From CAYHEQ01 sp964355795 (lineage in GTDB: Bacteria > Patescibacteriota > JACPGU01): a DNA stretch of 46,596 nucleotides. Below the pieces are notes generated by a model. It ran no database searches. It saw only the letters and a list, made by a program, of their open reading frames with translations, and was not told the DNA's origin. Shown here piece by piece: positions 38,622 through 46,548 of the stretch. Position 1 is the first letter of the stretch. Each line of letters begins with the position of its first letter. The translations under genes were made by a program, and so were the position numbers. Location: positions 1-46,596 of the forward strand of contig CAYHEQ010000002.1 in assembly GCA_964355795.1 (NCBI GenBank), in the 5' to 3' direction.

Positions 38622-40352
38622 ATGCCCAAACCGATTTATCTCGAACCCGATGAGGAGATAACGAGCATCATTGACCGATTGAAAAAAGAGCCTGAAGAGG
38701 CTCTAGTTTTGGTAGTGCCGACGGGGGCGATATTGCTTTCCTCTCTCATTAATCTTCGTTTGCTCAAAGAAAGAGCGCATCAGCTGAACAAGAAAATAGC
38801 GCTGGTTACCACCGATGAAGCTGGTGGGGCTATCGCCGTCAAGGCGGGGCTGGCTACTTTTGAAACTCTAGGAGAGGCCAAAGAGGCCAAGATGAAAGTG
38901 GAACCAGAAACTTTGGCCGAAAATAATACTTTTTCCAAGAAATCTATCAGTGGCGGTATTTTTCATCAACCCGAAGAGAAAGCTCCGGTAGAGGACGTTT
39001 TGCAAAAAGAAGATATTGATGATCCGGGGATTTTTGACGCAGAAGAGCTGGAACAGTCCGAAAGTAAAAAAGCTAATATCTACACCGAAAAAGATCTGCC
39101 CGCAATACCCGAAGAACGTCGATATCCCATGTCTGCCGATAGACAGACTCGCTCCGCTAAGAAGGCCGCAAGTCCTCGCGAAGCCTATGAGAGCGGGGGG
39201 AGGAGGATGCCTAATGCCAAAATGATCTCTCTGATCGGCGGGGCTATCTTTGTCTTCCTCGTTCTCGCTACTTTCATTTTCCCGCACGCCACAGTCTATG
39301 TCACGGCTAATACCAAGGAGCAGGAACTTTCACTCTCGGTGAAGCTGACAGCCGACAAAGATAAGGCGGGTAAGGAAATAAAAAACACCCTGTTGGCCAG
39401 TTGGCAAACGGAAGAAGAAAATGTCTCTATGGAATTCGCTACTACCGGCCAGAAAAATGTGGGCGACAAGGCGCGGGGGACTATTAGCGTTTTTAATAGA
39501 ACAGGTCGGGCTTATTCTCTGTCCGCTGATTCCGAATTCAAAAGCCAAGAGAAGATTTTTGTTAATAAGCAACCAGTGGTGATCCCTTCGGCTGGAGTTT
39601 CTGATTACGGGGAATTGGTGATGGGGAAAGTGACTTTTGAAGTGGAGGCTATCACTGGCGGGGTGGCCTATAATATTGCGGCGGGCAAATTCTCTATCGC
39701 CTCAATTAAGGAAATGACCAACCTCATTTACGGCACTTCTGATCAGCCCATGACGGGTGGTTCTGACCGTCAAGCGAAAGTCATGATCGAAGAAGATCTC
39801 AAGGGCGCGCAAGATAAAGTAGAAGAAGTGGCCAAGAACAAAATAGAAGAAAAATATGGCATCAAAGGAGAGGATATTTTCGTCAAGGGATTGGCGGCCA
39901 GTAAGATATTACAGACCGATAGTAGCAAAAAAGTAGATGAAGAGGCCGATAAATTCGTCGTTAGCTCCAAGGTGCAATTCTCTTTCCTGACTTTCAAAAG
40001 GCCTGATTTTGATAAACTTTTGACCGACAGTCTGCCTTTGATGATTTCTGATCAGAGCGCTTTGATTGGCGACGGCTATCGTAGCGTTACTTGGGAAGTG
40101 ATCAAATTTGATGCGGATAAAAAGGAGGCCGAATTGCTCTCCAAGCCACGAGTGGTTATCGGGTCCAAAATAAAAGAAGATTTTCTGAAAGCTAAATTAG
40201 CTGGGCTAACAGTGCCGGAAATCAGAGGTGTTTTGGAGCAGTATCCTGATACCAGTCTGACCAATGTCAGATTTTTTCCGCCCTTTCTGGTCAAAACCGC
40301 CCCGGCGGATGAGAATAGAGTGAGCGTGAGAATAAAATATGTAGAGCAGTAG
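38622..40352 (+). CDS. Single-pass membrane protein, baseplate-J-like
   Basis: 576 residues. An N-terminal ~80-residue alpha/beta domain (PTGAILLSSLINLRLLKERA, ALVTTDEAGG) is followed by a charged linker, a membrane segment at about 202-224 (MISLIGGAIFVFLVLATFIF) and a large extracytoplasmic beta-rich part with KARGTISVFNRTGRAYSL and SDYGELVMGKVTFEVEA. I recall this architecture as 'baseplate J/gp47-like' in CPR genomes, where it is widespread and has no known role. Here it follows an ftsA-like gene, so a link to the divisome or envelope is plausible. Confidence 0.6.
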   Translation: MPKPIYLEPDEEITSIIDRLKKEPEEALVLVVPTGAILLSSLINLRLLKERAHQLNKKIALVTTDEAGGAIAVKAGLATFETLGEAKEAKMKVEPETLAENNTFSKKSISGGIFHQPEEKAPVEDVLQKEDIDDPGIFDAEELEQSESKKANIYTEKDLPAIPEERRYPMSADRQTRSAKKAASPREAYESGGRRMPNAKMISLIGGAIFVFLVLATFIFPHATVYVTANTKEQELSLSVKLTADKDKAGKEIKNTLLASWQTEEENVSMEFATTGQKNVGDKARGTISVFNRTGRAYSLSADSEFKSQEKIFVNKQPVVIPSAGVSDYGELVMGKVTFEVEAITGGVAYNIAAGKFSIASIKEMTNLIYGTSDQPMTGGSDRQAKVMIEEDLKGAQDKVEEVAKNKIEEKYGIKGEDIFVKGLAASKILQTDSSKKVDEEADKFVVSSKVQFSFLTFKRPDFDKLLTDSLPLMISDQSALIGDGYRSVTWEVIKFDADKKEAELLSKPRVVIGSKIKEDFLKAKLAGLTVPEIRGVLEQYPDTSLTNVRFFPPFLVKTAPADENRVSVRIKYVEQ

Positions 40353-40399
40353 ATATCCAAATCGCAACATTCAAATTTTCATCCAAATTACTACAAATA

Positions 40400-40564
40400 T
40401 AGGACTTACGCGTTTGACCTCAATCTTTTAGATATCGTTTAGTATCAGGTGAGACCTAATGATTGATGCGTATTTTGAGGTTCAACCTCAAAGGATGCCC
40501 AGCCTGCCCGCCTCTGGAGGGAGGTTGAACCTCTTTGCGAAGAAGGTTAGACGCGTAAGTCCTA
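40400..40564. mobile_element. M element copy 2 (MITE-like) with nested R2 hairpin
   Basis: 165 bp with perfect 14-bp terminal inverted repeats (40400-40413, 40551-40564). Position 14 differs from copy 1 but on both ends together (T/A here, C/G there). The nested R2 hairpin (40477-40533) has stem GAGGTTCAACCTC and a 31-nt loop that starts AAAGGATGCCC and contains a fragment of another GC palindrome. The junctions CGCAAA and AAAATACGCA are as in copy 1, with the carrier reversed relative to the hairpin loop. Confidence 0.82.
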
Positions 40565-40609
40565 AAATAATTGAATTTCATTTGGATATATTCGAATAAA
40601 GATTAGGAT

Positions 40610-40615
40610 TAAGAT
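40610..40615 (+). promoter_or_regulatory. -10 box giving a leaderless ruvX mRNA
   Basis: TAAGAT with the ATG at 40622 six bases later; no ribosome site. Confidence 0.45.
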
Positions 40616-40621
40616 TTGAAT

Positions 40622-41032
40622 ATGAAAATCATAGGTATAGATTACGGAGAAAAGAGAATTGGGCTGGCCATCACAGATGATCTGGGGATGCTGGCGCATG
40701 AGTATGCGGTCTTGGATGGTCTAGACAATGAGCATATTATAGAATACTTGAGGCAGGCCATTATTAGAGAAGACATTGCGTTAATAGTTTTGGGGTTGCC
40801 TATTAGCCTCAAGGGCGAAGACACGGAAAAAACGCAAGATGTCCGCGATTTTGCTTCTATGCTAGAAAATTGTCTAGGCTGTGAGGTCGCTTTTGAAGAC
40901 GAGAGATTTACTACCAAGATAGTGGACAGAATGTTAAGAGAAATGAACACTAGTCAAAGAAAAGCCCGAGAAACCAAAGATATGATGGCGGCCAAGGTGA
41001 TATTACAAAGCTATTTAGATAGAAAGGAATGA
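40622..41032 (+). CDS. ruvX: Putative Holliday junction resolvase RuvX/YqgF
   Basis: 136 residues, a normal length. IIGIDYGEKRIGLAITDDLG carries the first catalytic Asp of the RNase H fold; VLGLPISLKGEDTEKTQDVRDFA, FEDERFTT and the C-terminal KDMMAAKVILQSYL are the usual later motifs. RuvX (YqgF) acts in 16S rRNA maturation and has been assigned junction-resolving activity. The start at 40622 is supported by the -10 box 6 nt upstream; a TTG two codons earlier would lie before the transcript start. Confidence 0.92.
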   Translation: MKIIGIDYGEKRIGLAITDDLGMLAHEYAVLDGLDNEHIIEYLRQAIIREDIALIVLGLPISLKGEDTEKTQDVRDFASMLENCLGCEVAFEDERFTTKIVDRMLREMNTSQRKARETKDMMAAKVILQSYLDRKE

Positions 41033-41049
41033 ATTACACAAATTCATTC

Positions 41050-41090
41050 GAGGTTCGACCTTAAGTAGCTAATTCTCAAGGTCGAACCTC
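41050..41090. repeat. R2 hairpin between ruvX and mltG
   Basis: GAGGTTCGACCTT (41050-41062) pairs with AAGGTCGAACCTC (41078-41090) around a 15-nt loop; 17 nt after the ruvX stop. Confidence 0.9.
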
Positions 41091-41131
41091 GGGTCGGAGA
41101 GTGTGGTTTGCGAAATTCATTAAATTTTTTT

Positions 41132-42148
41132 ATGCAAAAAAACTGGCTCTATATAATAATCGGCGTTATCATCTTGTTCCTGGGCTTCTCTTGGTATGCC
41201 AAGGCTTCTTTGAATAAGGCGGTGGCGCAGTCTTATTCTCAAGACAAAACACAGGCTAATTTTTCCGTTAATCCCGGAGAAAATATCGGTATAATAGCCA
41301 AGAATCTGGAAAAACAAAAATTGATAAAAAGCGCCAATATCATCACTCGCTACGCCAAAAAGACCAAAAATGACACCAAAATCAAAGCTGGCGATTATAC
41401 GCTTTCGCCTGCAATGACGACCAAAGAGATTTTGGAACTTTTGGTTTCTGGTCAGAGGCAAGAGGTCTGGTTCACTGTTCCGGAAGGATTAAGGATAGAC
41501 CAAATTGCCACTAAATTAGAAAAAGAAGGGATAGGGAAAGCCAAAGAATTTGAGGCGCGAGCCTACGTGAAGAATTTTTCCTCCAAGCCTTTCTTGGTGG
41601 GCCTGGGGGGCAACACGACGTTAGAGGGTTATCTTTTCCCCGATACTTACAAATTTTATGCCAACGCTACGGTGGACGATATAATTGCCAAGATGCTGGA
41701 CAATTTTGGCGATAAAGTGACTAGGGATATTATGGACCGAGCTAATAAGATGGGTTTTTCTCTGCACCGCTTCATTACCCTAGTTTCTATTGTGGAAAAA
41801 GAATCCGCTCACTCGGCTGATATTGCCAAAATATCTAGCGTCTATCACAATCGTTTGAAGCAAAAAATGCTTCTACAATCTGACGCGACTATCACCTATA
41901 TCACCCGTCGTCCCGACGCTAGTCCGACTATTGACGAAACAAAAGCTGAATCTGCCTACAACACCTATTTGTATCAGGGTCTGCCACCAGGGCCGGTGGG
42001 TAATCCGGGACTGGGCGCAATTTCTGCCACGCTCAATCCGGATCAGACCGACTATCTTTTTTTCGTCTCCGATCAGAAGGATGGGAAATCGTATTTTGCC
42101 AAGACTTACGATGAGCACTTGAATAATATTGAGAAATATTTGCGATAA
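41132..42148 (+). CDS. mltG: Endolytic murein transglycosylase MltG
   Basis: 338 residues from the ATG at 41132; a TTG upstream is less likely because it would add eight residues before the membrane segment. One membrane segment (5-23), a LysM-like segment (FSVNPGENIGIIAKNLEKQKLI, GDYTLSPAMTTKEIL), then the YceG catalytic domain with VSIVEKESAHSADI (catalytic Glu), SVYHNRL and LPPGPVGNPGLGAI. MltG cuts nascent glycan strands and sets their length. It fits with ruvX, with which it is linked in many bacteria. Confidence 0.93.
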   Translation: MQKNWLYIIIGVIILFLGFSWYAKASLNKAVAQSYSQDKTQANFSVNPGENIGIIAKNLEKQKLIKSANIITRYAKKTKNDTKIKAGDYTLSPAMTTKEILELLVSGQRQEVWFTVPEGLRIDQIATKLEKEGIGKAKEFEARAYVKNFSSKPFLVGLGGNTTLEGYLFPDTYKFYANATVDDIIAKMLDNFGDKVTRDIMDRANKMGFSLHRFITLVSIVEKESAHSADIAKISSVYHNRLKQKMLLQSDATITYITRRPDASPTIDETKAESAYNTYLYQGLPPGPVGNPGLGAISATLNPDQTDYLFFVSDQKDGKSYFAKTYDEHLNNIEKYLR

Positions 42149-42226
42149 CTAAGCAACGGAAGAACTAAGCAACCAAGCAACAAAAAAACAACTATTTAGA
42201 GCTATTTTCATTTGCAAAAAAAGTAG

Positions 42227-42254
42227 TTGACATATCTTTTTATGGTGGTATATT
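42227..42254 (+). promoter_or_regulatory. Promoter of greA
   Basis: TTGACA (42227-42232), 16-nt spacer, TATATT (42249-42254). Transcription would start near 42261, giving a leader of about 60 nt, in contrast to the leaderless starts nearby. Confidence 0.75.
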
Positions 42255-42319
42255 GATAACCCCCAAGGAAGAAGGAGAAGCGGGGACATTTTTATCTCTA
42301 GTATCTCTAAGAAGTTGTT

Positions 42320-42790
42320 ATGACCAAGGATGTCTTTCTCACACTCGAGAAATTGCAAAAATTGAAGGAGGAGCTGGGTCATCTCAAATCCGAGCGCCGA
42401 CCAGACGTCATCGCTCGGATTAAAGATGCCAGAGCGTTGGGTGATTTGAGCGAAAACGCCGAATATCATTCTGCCAGAGAAGAACAGGCTTTTGTGGAGG
42501 GGCGGATTGAGGAATTGGAATACATGATCAAGAAAGCCAGGCTCATCAAAGAAGGGGGTAGTGGCAAAGATAGTGTTGAGGTAGGTTCGATGGTCGTGTG
42601 TAACAATGAAGAATATGGGGAAAAAGTTACCTTCAACATTGTCGGCTCGGCCGAAGTGGACATTAGTAGTGGCAAGATTTCCAATGAATCGCCGATTGGC
42701 AGGGCGTTGATGGGCAAAAAGAAGGGAGAGGTGGTGGAAGTAGCTATTCCGGCGGGAATAATTAAATACAAGATTTTGGAAGTTCAGTAG
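42320..42790 (+). CDS. greA: Transcription elongation factor GreA
   Basis: 156 residues, the family length. The N-terminal coiled coil (LEKLQKLKEELGHLKSERRPDV) carries the tip motif GDLSENAEYHSAREEQ with the acidic residues that stimulate RNA cleavage by stalled RNA polymerase; the C-terminal FKBP-like domain has SPIGRALMGKKKGEVVEV. No ribosome site is evident despite a 60-nt leader. Confidence 0.96.
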   Translation: MTKDVFLTLEKLQKLKEELGHLKSERRPDVIARIKDARALGDLSENAEYHSAREEQAFVEGRIEELEYMIKKARLIKEGGSGKDSVEVGSMVVCNNEEYGEKVTFNIVGSAEVDISSGKISNESPIGRALMGKKKGEVVEVAIPAGIIKYKILEVQ

Positions 42791-42871
42791 TCGCGAATTT
42801 TCGCGAATTAACTCGTATTCTCGCGAAGAGAAGAGAAAAATAAAATACGAGGCAGGGCTTGGTGGTTGTTA

Positions 42872-42900
42872 TTGCATAAAAGACCGGAATGGGCTATACT
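42872..42900 (+). promoter_or_regulatory. Promoter upstream of typA
   Basis: TTGCAT (42872-42877), 17-nt spacer, TATACT (42895-42900). Its transcript would meet a hairpin with a T6 tract within 45 nt. Confidence 0.6.
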
Positions 42901-42928
42901 GTCAACAAGAGTATTCGCCCTTAGTTAT

Positions 42929-42949
42929 TGGCTGTAAAAGCCATTTTTT
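42929..42949 (+). terminator. Terminator or attenuator before typA
   Basis: TGGCT (42929-42933) pairs with AGCCA (42939-42943), followed by T6. It could end greA transcripts, or attenuate or end a ~40-nt RNA from the promoter at 42872. Confidence 0.5.
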
Positions 42950-42975
42950 ATTTAAATAACCAGTGGCTTAGCCTC

Positions 42976-43013
42976 AAGGTCTGACCTCAAAGGATGCCCG
43001 GAGGTCAGACCTT
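42976..43013. repeat. R2 hairpin with the M-type loop, alone
   Basis: AAGGTCTGACCTC (42976-42988) pairs perfectly with GAGGTCAGACCTT (43001-43013); the loop AAAGGATGCCCG is that of the hairpins nested in the two M elements, but no M ends are present here. It lies in the typA leader. Confidence 0.92.
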
Positions 43014-43049
43014 GGGATTTGCCCATTCGTATTCAATCAGCAAAAATTT

Positions 43050-44831
43050 ATGGAGATAAGAAATATCGCTATCATCGCCCATGTGGACCATGGGAAAACT
43101 TTGCTTACCGATGCCTTGATGCGCCAGACCGGCGTGGTGGCGGAAGGGGTGAGTATGGACAACAACGCTCTGGAAAAAGAGCGCGGTATTACTATTTACT
43201 CCAAAAACACGGCCATTTTTTACAAAGAGACGAAGATCAATATCGTCGATACGCCCGGTCACGCTGATTTTGGTTCCGAAGTAGAACGGGTTTTGCGTTC
43301 TATTGACTCGGTTCTGCTCGTCGTGGACGCGCAAGAAGGGCCGATGCCTCAAACCAAATTCGTTTTGAAGAAATCGTTGGAATTGGGATTGAAGCCCATT
43401 GTGGTTATTAATAAAATTGATAAACCAGCGGCCAGACCCGAAATAGCGCAGGAAATGGTTTTTGAACTCTTTCTTGACCTTGGCGCGACCGATGAACAGC
43501 TCGACTTCGAAACTGTTTACGCTATCGGACGCGATGGCGTGGCCAAGCTGAAGCTTTCTGACAATTCCTCCGACCTAACCCCGCTTCTGGATACGATTTT
43601 GCGCGTGGTCCCACCGGCCAGATCAGAGCCAGCTTTGCCCCTGCGTTTTCAACCCTTCAACTTAGGCTATGACAATTTCCTTGGGCGTTTGGCTATCGGT
43701 CGGATTTACGAAGGCACCATCAAATCTGGCGCCAATATTATTATCAAAAAAGCCGACGGCTCTACGAGAGCCGGCAAAATTACCAAACTTTTCAATTTTG
43801 AAGGAATAGCGCGGAAAGAAGTTGGTGAGGCCTACGGTGGTGATATCGTGATGGTGGCGGGATTGCCAGATATTTTCATCGGTGAAACTATTTGTGTTGA
43901 TGCTTCCAGTGAACCTTTGCCGGAGATAAAAATCGACGAACCGACCATTTGCTTAAACTTTTTGGTCAACAACTCTCCTTTTGCCGGCCGAGAAGGGAAA
44001 TTTGTCACTAATAGACAAATTAAAGAAAGATTGGAAAAAGAGCTGGAGGTCAATGTGGGCTTGAAAATTGATTTTTCTGCCAACGATTCTTACCGCGTTT
44101 ACGGGCGAGGGGAGCTTCACATTTCTATTTTGCTGGAGAATATGAGACGCGAGGGTTTTGAAGTGCAGATTTCCCAGCCACAGGTCATTATTAAGGAAGA
44201 AGGAGGGGTGAAATTGGAACCGTTTGAAGAGGTAACGATCAATGTGCCGAATAATCTGCAGGGCAGTGTGATAGAGAAATTGTCCAAAAGAAAGGGCAAA
44301 ATGTTGGAAATGAATCCCGAGGGTGGACATACGCGAATGATTTTTGATATTCCAACTCGCGGGCTTTTGGGTTATCGCGGCGAATTCATCATTGACACCA
44401 AGGGCGAGGGAATACTATATTCGCGAGTCATTGGTTTCAAAGAATATGTCGGGGAAATTGAAAAAAGTGAGTTGGGTTCTATGGTTTCTATGGCTACTGG
44501 CAAGGCGCTGGGTTTCGCGCTTTGGAATCTGCAAGAGAGAGGCCAGCTCTATATTGAAGCCAATACAGAGGTCTATGAAGGCATGGTCATCGGCAATTGC
44601 GCCAAAGGCAACGATATGGCGGTCAATCCGACCAAGGGCAAACAACTGACCAATACGCGCGCTTCGGGTTCGGATGAGGCGATTAAGCTCGTTCCGCCGA
44701 TAAAATTAAACATTGAAAGAGGCATGGAGACGATGAGCGATGACGAATATCTGGAAATCACGCCGAAATCTATTCGTCTGCGCAAACAATATCTGACGGA
44801 AAATGACCGGAATAGGGCGCGGAAGAAATAA
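43050..44831 (+). CDS. typA: Ribosome-associated GTPase TypA/BipA
   Basis: 593 residues, close to the family's ~605. G1 AHVDHGKTLL, the switch region NNALEKERGITI, G3 DTPGHADFG and G4 NKID define the translation GTPase; EF-G-like domains follow, and the C-terminal domain with MATGKALGFALWNLQERG and GMVIGNCAKGNDMAVNPTKGKQLTNTRASGSDEA is specific to TypA. It binds ribosomes and helps 50S assembly under stress. The ATG has no ribosome site; the leader contains an R2 hairpin 37 nt upstream. Confidence 0.96.
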   Translation: MEIRNIAIIAHVDHGKTLLTDALMRQTGVVAEGVSMDNNALEKERGITIYSKNTAIFYKETKINIVDTPGHADFGSEVERVLRSIDSVLLVVDAQEGPMPQTKFVLKKSLELGLKPIVVINKIDKPAARPEIAQEMVFELFLDLGATDEQLDFETVYAIGRDGVAKLKLSDNSSDLTPLLDTILRVVPPARSEPALPLRFQPFNLGYDNFLGRLAIGRIYEGTIKSGANIIIKKADGSTRAGKITKLFNFEGIARKEVGEAYGGDIVMVAGLPDIFIGETICVDASSEPLPEIKIDEPTICLNFLVNNSPFAGREGKFVTNRQIKERLEKELEVNVGLKIDFSANDSYRVYGRGELHISILLENMRREGFEVQISQPQVIIKEEGGVKLEPFEEVTINVPNNLQGSVIEKLSKRKGKMLEMNPEGGHTRMIFDIPTRGLLGYRGEFIIDTKGEGILYSRVIGFKEYVGEIEKSELGSMVSMATGKALGFALWNLQERGQLYIEANTEVYEGMVIGNCAKGNDMAVNPTKGKQLTNTRASGSDEAIKLVPPIKLNIERGMETMSDDEYLEITPKSIRLRKQYLTENDRNRARKK

Positions 44832-44849
44832 ACCCACTAATACAATTTA

Positions 44850-44873
44850 AAAAGCGCCCAGCCAGGCGCTTTT
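44850..44873. terminator. Bidirectional terminator after typA
   Basis: AAAAGCGCC (44850-44858) pairs with GGCGCTTTT (44865-44873) around a 6-nt loop, with A and T runs on both sides; it serves typA and the convergent gene at 44896. Confidence 0.88.
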
Positions 44874-44895
44874 GTGGTGTAATGTTGCGACTTTT

Positions 44896-45306
44896 TTATT
44901 GCGACAAACCATTTTCTTTAATGCAAAAGCTATACTCATCTTTTGTGGCTGGCTCATACCAATCATCAGCAGGTTCCGCTGGTTTCGGTGGAATATAATC
45001 TTTTAGCAACTTTCCGCATGCTCCAGCATACAGGGAGCGATATCTCTTGGTTAGGCTAACAATCTTGCCATCTTCAGATTTATCGATACATTTTTGCCAA
45101 TCTTCCTTGCTTCGGTTGTATTCTTCTATGGTTACGCCATTGCCTGGTTCTGCTGGTTTAGCAATTTTATATTCTTTAGTCCACGAACAGTCGTGCCTTA
45201 TTTTAGTTGGTCTGTATTCAAACCAGTAAAACAAGACACCAAGAACAGTCGGTACGAGAATTGCTATCAGAATATATTTACGGTTTTTTTTCAAAAAGCC
45301 CTTCAT
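44896..45306 (-). CDS. Small single-pass membrane protein
   Basis: 136 residues: a basic N-terminus (KGFLKKNRKY), one membrane segment (12-30), then a soluble, probably extracytoplasmic part with four cysteines (HDCSW, WQKCIDK, AGACGKL, SFCIKE) that could form two disulfides, and two copies of KPAEP. I do not recognise a family. An extended -10 box (TGG-TATAAT, 45338-45333 on the minus strand) lies 26 nt upstream of the ATG. Confidence 0.6.
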   Translation of the reverse strand: MKGFLKKNRKYILIAILVPTVLGVLFYWFEYRPTKIRHDCSWTKEYKIAKPAEPGNGVTIEEYNRSKEDWQKCIDKSEDGKIVSLTKRYRSLYAGACGKLLKDYIPPKPAEPADDWYEPATKDEYSFCIKENGLSQ

Positions 45307-45439
45307 AAATTGCCCTATTGGTAATAAGTAAAATTATACCATATCTCCCGGTAAATGGGATACAGCAATAGCTACCACGAGGAAAAGCAGGGGCATAGGT
45401 AGCCTAGTGGTATTTATCGCGAAACCTAATAAAATTTGT

Positions 45440-45445
45440 TATAAT
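45440..45445 (+). promoter_or_regulatory. Extended -10 box of the NYN gene, leaderless
   Basis: TGT-TATAAT with the ATG at 45452 six bases later. An imperfect inverted repeat (TACCAC... GTGGTA, about 45374-45412) lies upstream and might bind a regulator. Confidence 0.55.
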
Positions 45446-45451
45446 AGAGAC

Positions 45452-46123
45452 ATGATGAGAAAAAAGGAGAAAAAAACCAAAATCAAACATCAACCAACCT
45501 TTGCCTTTATTGATGCCTCTAACCTTTTTTATGGTGGAGAAAAGAACTTGGGGTGGAAGATAGATTACAAGAAACTACTCTCTTATCTGCGCTCTAGGTA
45601 CGGAGTAACGCGAGCGCTTTATTTTGGCGGGGTAGAAATTCACACTTTTCCCTATGATTACATTGATGAAGAAACTGTGCCCATAGAAAAATTGGAGCGA
45701 CATTTGTCAGATATAGTCAAAAATAGGAGGGAAGAATTAAGCGAGCCAATGCTTCTTTTCATTGATCGTCATTTGCAAAGAGTGCGGTTTTATAAAAAAT
45801 TAGCCGAATTTGGCTATGAGCTCCACCTAAAACCGGTCAAGCTTTATCGCCAAGAAGATGAGAGTACAAAGCGCAAGGCTAATTGCGATGTGGATATGGC
45901 TTTTTATCTTATGAAAGAAAAAGGGTTATTTTCCCGAGCGCTCATTCTCTCTGGCGATGGCGATTTTTTACCGGTTCTGAAATATTTGGAGAGAGACAAA
46001 AAAGAGATTATTATTTTGTCGCGAGGCGAAAGAACCGCGAAGGAAATTAGGCGATTTGCAGGGGGAAATTTTTGTGACTTCATTAAATTGGAGAAGCATA
46101 TTAAATTTGAGACAAAAAAATAG
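45452..46123 (+). CDS. NYN-domain (LabA/DUF88-like) ribonuclease-like protein
   Basis: 223 residues. FAFIDASNLFYGG, KANCDVDMAFYLM and LILSGDGDFLPVLKYL hold the acidic residues of the PIN-like NYN fold, which binds a metal and cleaves RNA in characterised relatives. A very basic N-terminus (RKKEKKTKIKHQ) would suit RNA binding. LYFGGVEIHTFPY and a mid-region with LFIDRHLQRVRFYKKL look like the usual inserts. A second ATG lies one codon on (45455). It stands alone; no partner is visible. Confidence 0.85.
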   Translation: MMRKKEKKTKIKHQPTFAFIDASNLFYGGEKNLGWKIDYKKLLSYLRSRYGVTRALYFGGVEIHTFPYDYIDEETVPIEKLERHLSDIVKNRREELSEPMLLFIDRHLQRVRFYKKLAEFGYELHLKPVKLYRQEDESTKRKANCDVDMAFYLMKEKGLFSRALILSGDGDFLPVLKYLERDKKEIIILSRGERTAKEIRRFAGGNFCDFIKLEKHIKFETKK

Positions 46124-46147
46124 CAAGGACATGCGAAATATCCTTGC
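46123..46147 (+). terminator. Hairpin after the NYN gene
   Basis: GCAAGGA (46123-46129) pairs with TCCTTGC (46141-46147); only a weak T tail follows. Confidence 0.5.
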
Positions 46148-46207
46148 CACGTTTAGTAGTTTGATTATAGCACACGAACAAGATATTTTCAAGAGGAATT
46201 TTTGTCG

Positions 46208-46264
46208 ATGAAGAAAGCCGAGATCAAGAAAAAAATCGAGAAATTGAGGAAGGAGATAGTATAG
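46208..46264 (+). pseudogene. 18-codon remnant, perhaps the 5' end of ligA
   Basis: An AGAGGA ribosome site precedes an ATG whose frame reads MKKAEIKKKIEKLRKEIV and then stops. This resembles the first residues of NAD-dependent DNA ligase, but it is short and lysine-rich, so the match may be chance. Integrase-like sequence follows within 30 nt. Confidence 0.3.
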
Positions 46265-46292
46265 TCATAGTGCTATCAAAAGTTACCAAACT

Positions 46293-46460
46293 TGCTTGCG
46301 ATATTACTTTGGCTTTTTGTTATCTCAAAAAATCGCTATCGAAAACGGCACCGATATTCGTTATATTCAGGAACTTCTCGGGCATCAGAATATCCGCACG
46401 ACGCAGATTTACACCAAAGTGACGAATCCGAGCATTAGGAATATCAAGAGCCCATTGTAA
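46293..46460 (+). pseudogene. C-terminal remnant of a tyrosine recombinase (XerC/D-like)
   Basis: In one frame the region reads ENGTDIRYIQELLGHQNI followed by RTTQIYTKVTNPSIRNIKSPL and a stop (46458-46460). LLGH with TTQIYTKV are the His and Tyr catalytic segments of the tyrosine recombinase C-terminus. The upstream half is degenerate (LRYYFGFLL in place of LRHSFATHLL), and no N-terminal domain or start is present. It marks a former integrated element or a broken xer gene. Confidence 0.8.
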
Positions 46461-46509
46461 TATTGGCGGCGATACGGCAAGTTACCCCGTTTCGCGACCA
46501 CTTTTGTGC

Positions 46510-46548
46510 TATAATGGGAGTATGAAGAAGAAGGAAAATAAGGCTTAA
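46510..46548 (+). other. Extended -10 box with an eight-codon leaderless frame
   Basis: TGC-TATAAT (46510-46515) followed after 6 nt by ATG 46522 and a frame of eight codons (MKKKENKA, TAA 46546-46548). It could be a broken gene start or a leader peptide for a gene beyond the window. Confidence 0.35.
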
